The translations under genes were made by a program, and so were the position numbers. A model generated the notes under the pieces. The model worked only from the letters and a program-made list of their open reading frames with translations, was not told where the DNA came from and ran no database searches. Positions 4,755-8,654 of a DNA stretch of 8,654 nucleotides are shown piece by piece; the first letter of the stretch is position 1; every line of letters starts with the position of its first letter. The DNA is from GCA-020348445 sp965372465 (GTDB lineage Archaea > Thermoplasmatota > Thermoplasmata > GCA-020350865), in assembly GCA_965372465.1 (NCBI GenBank), contig CBDVCK010000148.1:1-8654 (forward strand). The letters run 5' to 3'.

Positions 4755-5633
4755 TCAAGGAAACCGAATACCATAAGCCCAATCCCTTCTTCGTGCAAGA
4801 TTTGATATTACTGTCTCCTCGTCCATGAACTCGTTCTCTGCCTCTGCAAGGTACTCCACGGCCCTGAGTATTCCTTCCTTTGTGGGTTTGTTTATATCAA
4901 GACTCGCCCTTGCCACCTCCTGGCGAAGGATCACCATGGCCATCCTGGAATCCTTGAATCCTTCAGTGAAATCCACTATGATATTGTCCAGTGCACCGAT
5001 TGGTGTTGTCTTGTCTGCATTCCTGCGTATGCCTGTGACCGTAAGGATTTCATAGACCTTTTTTACCGGATCTTCAAATTCACCTTCGGCAAGCACCAGA
5101 TGTCCCAGGGTTTCGAAAGCCTCCTCCACATTGACTCCGTCCTTGGCGCTTGTAGTATACTGTGTTTTTTGTACATTACTTAGAGTTCCATCCATCTTAC
5201 CTGCATACCTTTTAGCCACATCCTCCAATTCCTGGGGTTGAAACTCGTACTCGTCTTTTAAGTCCGACTTGGTGCATACGAAAATCATGGGCACTTCTTC
5301 GACAACCTTGAACAAAAGAGGAATCCAGTACCGCTCAAGACTTTCTAGAGTCTCCTTTCTCGTCAGATCAGCTGCAAGAATTGCACCATCAATACCAACA
5401 AACGTTCTGGTTTGCACGGCACTGTACCCTTCTCTCCCGATGAGGTCCCAGATTACAAAAGTGAGGCTCTCAGTCTTGTTAGGTCCTTGAATCATAAGTT
5501 TCTTTTTTGTGATTTTGCAACCCACTGTGGAGATATAGGAATCTTCGAATAGATCGAAAACGTATCTTCGGATGAGACTGGTCTTGCCAACTGCACTGTC
5601 ACCTAGGAGGACAATCTTCTTTTTTACGGTCAA
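4755..5633 (-). CDS. Ras/Rab-like small GTPase with a ~110-residue C-terminal extension
   Basis: Residues 1-185 are a Ras-superfamily G domain: P-loop GDSAVGKTS (11-19), switch I Thr36 in YISTVG, DLIG (63-66) as the DxxG motif, TKSD (121-124) for guanine recognition and SAK (162-164). The Walker B context reads WDLIGREGY, as in Rab-like proteins, but the residue matching catalytic Gln61 of Ras is Arg67, which should lower intrinsic GTP hydrolysis. Residues 186-292 form a separate charged, mostly helical domain (IRRNADKTTP, PTKEGILRAVEYLAEAE, NLARRRDWAYGI) that I do not recognise. No lipidation motif is seen. The start is TTG (5631-5633), required because the P-loop follows at residue 11; GGTGA lies 4 bases ahead. 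It is probably a molecular switch. Its partner is unknown and no roadblock/MglB-type gene is visible nearby. Confidence 0.9.
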   Translation of the reverse strand: MTVKKKIVLLGDSAVGKTSLIRRYVFDLFEDSYISTVGCKITKKKLMIQGPNKTESLTFVIWDLIGREGYSAVQTRTFVGIDGAILAADLTRKETLESLERYWIPLLFKVVEEVPMIFVCTKSDLKDEYEFQPQELEDVAKRYAGKMDGTLSNVQKTQYTTSAKDGVNVEEAFETLGHLVLAEGEFEDPVKKVYEILTVTGIRRNADKTTPIGALDNIIVDFTEGFKDSRMAMVILRQEVARASLDINKPTKEGILRAVEYLAEAENEFMDEETVISNLARRRDWAYGIRFP

Positions 5634-5738
5634 TTGTTCACCGTTCCCTGGGCTACCTATTTGTTTCTATTAACCTCCAAACTATTGTTTAAGGACTTTG
5701 AGCAATAAAATACTTATGTCTATTTTGTAATAAAACAT

Positions 5739-5858
5739 AAAAAATCGTGGGTATTAGTAAGGGCTGGAGAAAAACTCTACTCCCAATCCAAAAGCTTTTT
5801 TGTGCCCTCGAATTGTCTAATTGTTGAGACCTCCTGTGAAACTTCCTGGTTTCTTTTA
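5739..5858 (-). ncRNA. Possible small RNA or long 5' leader of the GTPase gene
   Basis: A promoter-like sequence at 5879-5898 predicts transcription from about 5858 leftward, and a TTTTTT run at 5744-5739 would end it after about 120 bases. Within lie a short hairpin (GAAAC/GTTTC), a strong AGGAGG (5828-5833) with no usual start codon at proper spacing, and GGGC/GCCC arms around a GGAG/CTCC hairpin. If the T-run is read through, this is a leader of about 225 bases for the GTPase. The alternative is the 56-codon ORF over the same bases. Confidence 0.25.
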
Positions 5859-5947
5859 TACTGACCTTGTGAATCGCGATTATAAAAAGAATTCGGCTGG
5901 AATATGTAACCTAAATAGTTATAATCAGGGAGATATGGAACTATCAC
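5777..5947 (-). CDS. Possible 56-residue small protein or gene remnant
   Basis: An open frame from GTG (5945-5947) to TAG (5777-5779) gives a peptide with normal-looking composition, beginning VIVPYLPDYNYLGYIFQPN and ending TIRQFEGTKKLLDWE. The Tyr-rich first half and charged, helical second half look protein-like, and the frame fits the gap 21 bases after the nucleotidyltransferase stop. Against it, there is no ATG, no Shine-Dalgarno before the GTG, and a promoter nearly identical to that of the coiled-coil gene lies inside it. It may be the tail of a decayed gene. I recognise no family. Confidence 0.3.
   Translation of the reverse strand: MIVPYLPDYNYLGYIFQPNSFYNRDSQGQYKRNQEVSQEVSTIRQFEGTKKLLDWE
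5879..5898 (-). promoter_or_regulatory. Promoter (BRE + TATA) matching the coiled-coil operon promoter
   Basis: The minus strand reads AGCCGAATTCTTTTTATAAT, 19/20 identical to 3347-3366. The predicted start near 5858 is 225 bases ahead of the GTPase start, with no conventional gene in between. Confidence 0.5.
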
Positions 5948-5968
5948 ATATGTTTATATTATCAAAAA

Positions 5969-6664
5969 TCAACGTTTCAATACATTTATAGCCACTCTGA
6001 GATCTCTGAATGTCCTTTCTATTAATCTGTATATTTCACCCTTTCGCAACCCCTTTATCTTCAAATCCACATTTTTACTCATAAGTTCATAACTTTTTAT
6101 CAAGGACTTTTCATCAACAGACTTAATCATTCTTTGCAGAAGTTCAGCAAGTTTCATCTTGTTATCATAAGCAGTAAAATCGATCTTAGGAAGCATGAAC
6201 GCGATATCTATAAAATCCCTGAATTCCTGACGGTCAGTAAATGTTATCACTTTCGAAATGAACATTCTTTCCATGCTGTAATATAATAATTCACCCCGAT
6301 GTTTTAATTTGTCTGAGGGTTTAACAAAATCTATATCCAATTTTGTATGGAACGACTTATATGAAACAAACTGAATCTTCATATGAAACCGGTTCGTTTT
6401 GGCCAATCCTGTTTTACCAATTATATAATCATCAATTATTTTATCCTTTTTCAGACCTTCAAATATACCGATAAAATAATCCCGAATACCTATGTAATCA
6501 TCCAGATATTTTATATCGGCATCAAAATCCAGATCCTCTGATTCGCGATGATGATTCAGATGTAAAATAGATAGTGCGGTTCCTCCCTTGAACACGAGTT
6601 TGTAGGGATTATCTTTCTCTATTTGTTCAATTACCTTTGTGAGCAATTCCATTATCTTTACCAT
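5969..6664 (-). CDS. AbiEii-family nucleotidyltransferase toxin
   Basis: The 231-residue protein has the motifs of the AbiEii/MenA-like nucleotidyltransferases (PF08843): FKGGTALS (25-32), then SEDLDFD (42-48) with the paired metal-binding Asp residues, TKLDIDFV (107-114) and a later K138 with EFRDFID (147-153). Known members act as type IV toxins or as toxins blocking tRNA, transferring nucleotides to an RNA or other target. The start at 6662-6664 is chosen over an upstream ATG at 6718 because it falls one base after the stop of the preceding gene (TAATATG) and GGTG lies ahead, whereas the longer form would overlap that gene by 53 bases. The pair is therefore an operon with coupled translation. 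The target and the toxicity are inferred from the family. Confidence 0.88.
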   Translation of the reverse strand: MVKIMELLTKVIEQIEKDNPYKLVFKGGTALSILHLNHHRESEDLDFDADIKYLDDYIGIRDYFIGIFEGLKKDKIIDDYIIGKTGLAKTNRFHMKIQFVSYKSFHTKLDIDFVKPSDKLKHRGELLYYSMERMFISKVITFTDRQEFRDFIDIAFMLPKIDFTAYDNKMKLAELLQRMIKSVDEKSLIKSYELMSKNVDLKIKGLRKGEIYRLIERTFRDLRVAINVLKR

Positions 6665-6665
6665 A

Positions 6666-7271
6666 TTATACACCAAATATAGAGTAATCAACAGCTTCCT
6701 TTTGGTAATGATATTCACGGAACTTATTCGGCTTTTTTACAAACTGCCTCCAGTACCTGTTCAACATGTTCTTCCAGACCAATTTTGTATAATTATTCTT
6801 GGTATACTTAGTATCCGATATGATCTGCTCATTTGTTGCATATTTTAAGCCCGCCTGCTCATCAACTATGATATTACTTTGGCTAATTGTTTTTACTCGA
6901 TAGAATTTTAAAGTAATATTTTTAAGCCTTATTTTCCCCTCGATCCGTGTATTGATTATCTCGATTATTTTTGGAATGTAGTACCAGCCAAAACCGTTAT
7001 AACGCAGTGCACAAAGTCCTGTGATATAATAGGCATCCATAATATTCAACATTTGTTGATATTCATCAATTTCATGTATTTCTTCCCAGAATTCCTCCAG
7101 AAACTCCAGTTTCTTGCGTAAGTTTCCCCGTAGATATCGTTTTTCATTTTCCGTCAACTTTTGACCGTAGTGTAGCTTCTTTAAGAGAGACAATTGTTTG
7201 GGTTTGATGATCGTGTTTGTTATTGATTCATCCATTGATAATATTTTTTGTATTACCTTTGTATTGGTCAT
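6666..7271 (-). CDS. Unrecognised protein in the antitoxin position of the AbiEii operon
   Basis: I do not firmly recognise this 201-residue protein. It lies immediately upstream of the AbiEii-type gene, ending one base before its ATG, where AbiEi-type antitoxins are found. The N-terminal third is helical and rich in Lys, Leu and Glu (LSLLKKLHYGQKLTENEKRY, about 26-45), followed by a Tyr-rich middle (DAYYITGLCALRYNGFGWYY) and a basic, aromatic C-terminus (NRYWRQFVKKPNKFREYHY). An AbiEi winged helix is not obvious. The ATG at 7269-7271 is chosen because a TATA box is centred 26 bases ahead, giving a leaderless mRNA; an in-frame ATG at 7310 lies upstream of that TATA box. It is a likely antitoxin or cognate partner by position only. 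Confidence 0.75.
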   Translation of the reverse strand: MTNTKVIQKILSMDESITNTIIKPKQLSLLKKLHYGQKLTENEKRYLRGNLRKKLEFLEEFWEEIHEIDEYQQMLNIMDAYYITGLCALRYNGFGWYYIPKIIEIINTRIEGKIRLKNITLKFYRVKTISQSNIIVDEQAGLKYATNEQIISDTKYTKNNYTKLVWKNMLNRYWRQFVKKPNKFREYHYQKEAVDYSIFGV

Positions 7272-7273
7272 AC

Positions 7274-7302
7274 GGATATATATATATCCTCTAATATATA
7301 AA
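7274..7302 (-). promoter_or_regulatory. Promoter and palindromic operator of the AbiEii operon
   Basis: The minus strand has TTTATATATTA (7292-7302) as TATA box, followed by a perfect 16-base palindrome GGATATATATATATCC (7274-7289) that ends 2 bases before the ATG at 7271. The palindrome covers the expected transcription start, the usual place for a self-repressing antitoxin to bind. The low-complexity AT core means part of the symmetry could be chance. Confidence 0.5.
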
Positions 7303-7353
7303 TGTTTCATATGTTAATGGTGTAGTACCGATTTTTAATAAAGTGTAGTCGAT

Positions 7354-7363
7354 ATATTTATAT
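7354..7363 (+). promoter_or_regulatory. TATA box of the AAA+ ATPase gene
   Basis: TATTTATATA about 30 bases before the ATG at 7389, which predicts a leader of only a few bases. The promoter is divergent from that of the AbiEii operon, and the two TATA boxes are about 60 bases apart. Confidence 0.5.
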
Positions 7364-7366
7364 ACT

Positions 7367-7390
7367 ATTACTCTGTTATATTAGAGTAAT
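7367..7390 (+). promoter_or_regulatory. Inverted repeat at the ATPase transcription/translation start
   Basis: ATTACTCT (7367-7374) and AGAGTAAT (7383-7390) form perfect 8-base arms around an 8-base spacer and run into the first two bases of the ATG. It is a candidate operator covering the start of transcription, or a hairpin hiding the start codon. Confidence 0.45.
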
Positions 7391-8654
7391 GATAGATAAA
7401 AAAGTAAAACATATCTTAGAAGAAAACAATCTGTGGTGGCAGTCAAAAGGTGTTTTGCCGGATGTACCAAAGTATGAAAGAGATGCCGTTGATACTTTAA
7501 AAAAAGCTTCATTACAAAAAGCCATTGTCCTTATCGGTACCAGACAATCCGGTAAGACCACAGTAATGCTGCAGAATATTAAACGTCTTATAAAACAAGC
7601 TGATCCAACCAGTATTGTATATGCCCCCATGGATAGGCTTAAGGGAGCGAGTATAAACGATGTAGTTTTGGCACACCAGGAAATGACAGGTAAGTCCACA
7701 AAATCATATTATTTCTTTGATGAGGTTCATAACGATAGAGATTGGTCGGTAAATCTCAAGGTCAAAATCGACGGAAAAACAGGGAATTACTACTATGTTA
7801 CAGGTTCTTCAGCCACTCTCCTGCTAAAAAATGTTGCTGAATCAGGATTAGGTCGTTTTAGGTTTGAACATATCATGCCCCTTTCCTTTAAGGAATTTGC
7901 TGAAATTAATGGGATTCGCCCTAAAATTAGATTCGAACTTTCATCAATTGAAAATGTGCTAAAAAAAGATTTACCTTTGATATCGGAACAACGACGCCTG
8001 GAATCCCACTTCCACAGATTTCTGCTTTATGGCGGTTTTCCTGCCCAGTTTTCCTATGATTACGAACTCGCAGAATGGCAGAACCATCTGAGGCAGAACT
8101 ATGTTAGCCTTAGCATCTACAAGGATATCCTCTCAAATTATGAGGTAAGGGATCCCTCTGTGCTGGAGGATTTGCTATATCTTGTTGCCGAAAAAGCCTC
8201 GCTCCCTTTGAGTTATGAATCAATTGCAAAATCCTTTAACCTGACCATTGAGACCGTACGCACATATCTGAATTATCTGGAAGCCGCTGGACTCATTATA
8301 AGCTGCGAATACTACACGAAGAATTTATTAAAACGCCAGCGCAGAAACAAGAAGTTCTATATAATCGACCCGGGTTTTAATGCGGCTTTAAACTACGCAA
8401 AAACATTAACCGATGATATCACCTCAAAGAATGTCGAGCTATCCATGGCAAGTCACCTGGTAAATCATATCAGAAAAAATACGGGTCTTTTACAGGTTCA
8501 TGTCCCGTACTGGAGAAAAAAGTACGAGGTCGATTTTATCGCGGAAATCAATAAACATCCGATTCCAATCGAAGTAAAATACAGCAATGAGGTTGATATA
8601 AAGGATCTTCGAGGAATACTTTCGTTCATGGATGAAAAAAGAATGAAAAAAGGG
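7389..8654 (+). CDS. AAA+ ATPase with winged-helix and DUF4143/PD-(D/E)XK-like C-terminus, runs off right edge
   Basis: The 422 visible codons encode an ATPase of the widespread archaeal/bacterial AAA plus DUF4143 type. The P-loop is GTRQSGKTT (50-58), the Walker B motif FFDEVH (109-114), and a sensor-like strand YYVTGSSATLL lies at 135-145. The segment HIMPLSFKEFAE (161-172) followed by LYGGFPAQ (213-220) is typical of this family. A winged helix-turn-helix lies at about 275-303 (SYESIAKSFNLTIETVRTYL). The C-terminal part has EVDFI (380-384) and IEVKYS (394-399), the acidic and Glu-x-Lys residues of a nuclease-like fold. Such genes often accompany toxin, defence and mobile loci, but their biological role is largely unproved. 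The ATG at 7389 is the first start after the TATA box. No stop is reached before the window ends. Confidence 0.9.
   Translation, partial: MIDKKVKHILEENNLWWQSKGVLPDVPKYERDAVDTLKKASLQKAIVLIGTRQSGKTTVMLQNIKRLIKQADPTSIVYAPMDRLKGASINDVVLAHQEMTGKSTKSYYFFDEVHNDRDWSVNLKVKIDGKTGNYYYVTGSSATLLLKNVAESGLGRFRFEHIMPLSFKEFAEINGIRPKIRFELSSIENVLKKDLPLISEQRRLESHFHRFLLYGGFPAQFSYDYELAEWQNHLRQNYVSLSIYKDILSNYEVRDPSVLEDLLYLVAEKASLPLSYESIAKSFNLTIETVRTYLNYLEAAGLIISCEYYTKNLLKRQRRNKKFYIIDPGFNAALNYAKTLTDDITSKNVELSMASHLVNHIRKNTGLLQVHVPYWRKKYEVDFIAEINKHPIPIEVKYSNEVDIKDLRGILSFMDEKRMKKG

Noticed and set aside
5714..5740. TTATGT/ACATAA inverted repeat as operator of the GTPase gene
   Set aside because: Six-base arms in very AT-rich sequence with a 15-base spacer are expected by chance, and it is not aligned with a clear promoter.
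5739..5780. tRNA gene in the gap before the GTPase
   Set aside because: GGGCTGGAG-like bases suggested an acceptor end, but no T-arm, anticodon loop or matching acceptor stem can be drawn.
7376..7699. 107-codon minus-strand ORF
   Set aside because: It is antisense to the N-terminus and P-loop region of the AAA+ ATPase, which has intact motifs.

Overview
The window looks like a piece of a euryarchaeal chromosome, possibly from the Thermoplasmatota. Supporting features are an archaeal-type TruA, an archaeal sugar-nucleotidyltransferase, an archaeal coiled-coil protein next to it, a Ras-like GTPase with an extra C-terminal domain, TATA-box promoters about 25 bases ahead of start codons (some probably leaderless), and short poly-T ends in place of hairpin terminators. 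The phylum is an inference; the archaeal assignment is firmer.

Region 1 (1-1346) holds two divergent RNA-modification genes: the start of a TrmJ-like 2'-O-methyltransferase leaving the window on the left, and truA. A 105/106-identical structured repeat occurs twice here, once between the two promoters (270-375) and once inside truA (1052-1157). In truA it adds exactly 35 in-frame codons. This in-frame palindromic element is the most striking feature of the window.

Region 2 (1357-3325, minus strand) is a two-gene operon: a coiled-coil protein followed after 4 bases by a nucleotide-sugar pyrophosphorylase that starts with TTG.

Region 3 (3374-4633, minus strand) holds two paralogous ribbon-helix-helix (RHH) regulators and, downstream, a tight cassette of three small proteins (53, 38 and 90 aa). 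Two of the three are missed by simple ORF calls. Each has a strong AGGAGG exactly 8 bases before its ATG, and neighbours are coupled by a 3-base gap and an ATGA overlap. A 31-bp box (25/31 identical) lies upstream of both the cassette and the first RHH gene, which suggests that the RHH proteins control the set.

Region 4 (4755-5968, minus strand) has a Ras-like GTPase with Arg in place of the catalytic Gln. Upstream is a 335-base gap holding a promoter nearly identical to that of the coiled-coil gene, plus either a small RNA, a long leader, or a 56-codon ORF.

Region 5 (5969-8654) is an accessory island. It has an AbiEii-type nucleotidyltransferase toxin preceded by an unrecognised gene in the antitoxin position, facing a divergent AAA+ ATPase with a DUF4143-like nuclease-fold C-terminus that runs off the right edge. 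Each divergent promoter carries its own palindrome at the expected transcription start.
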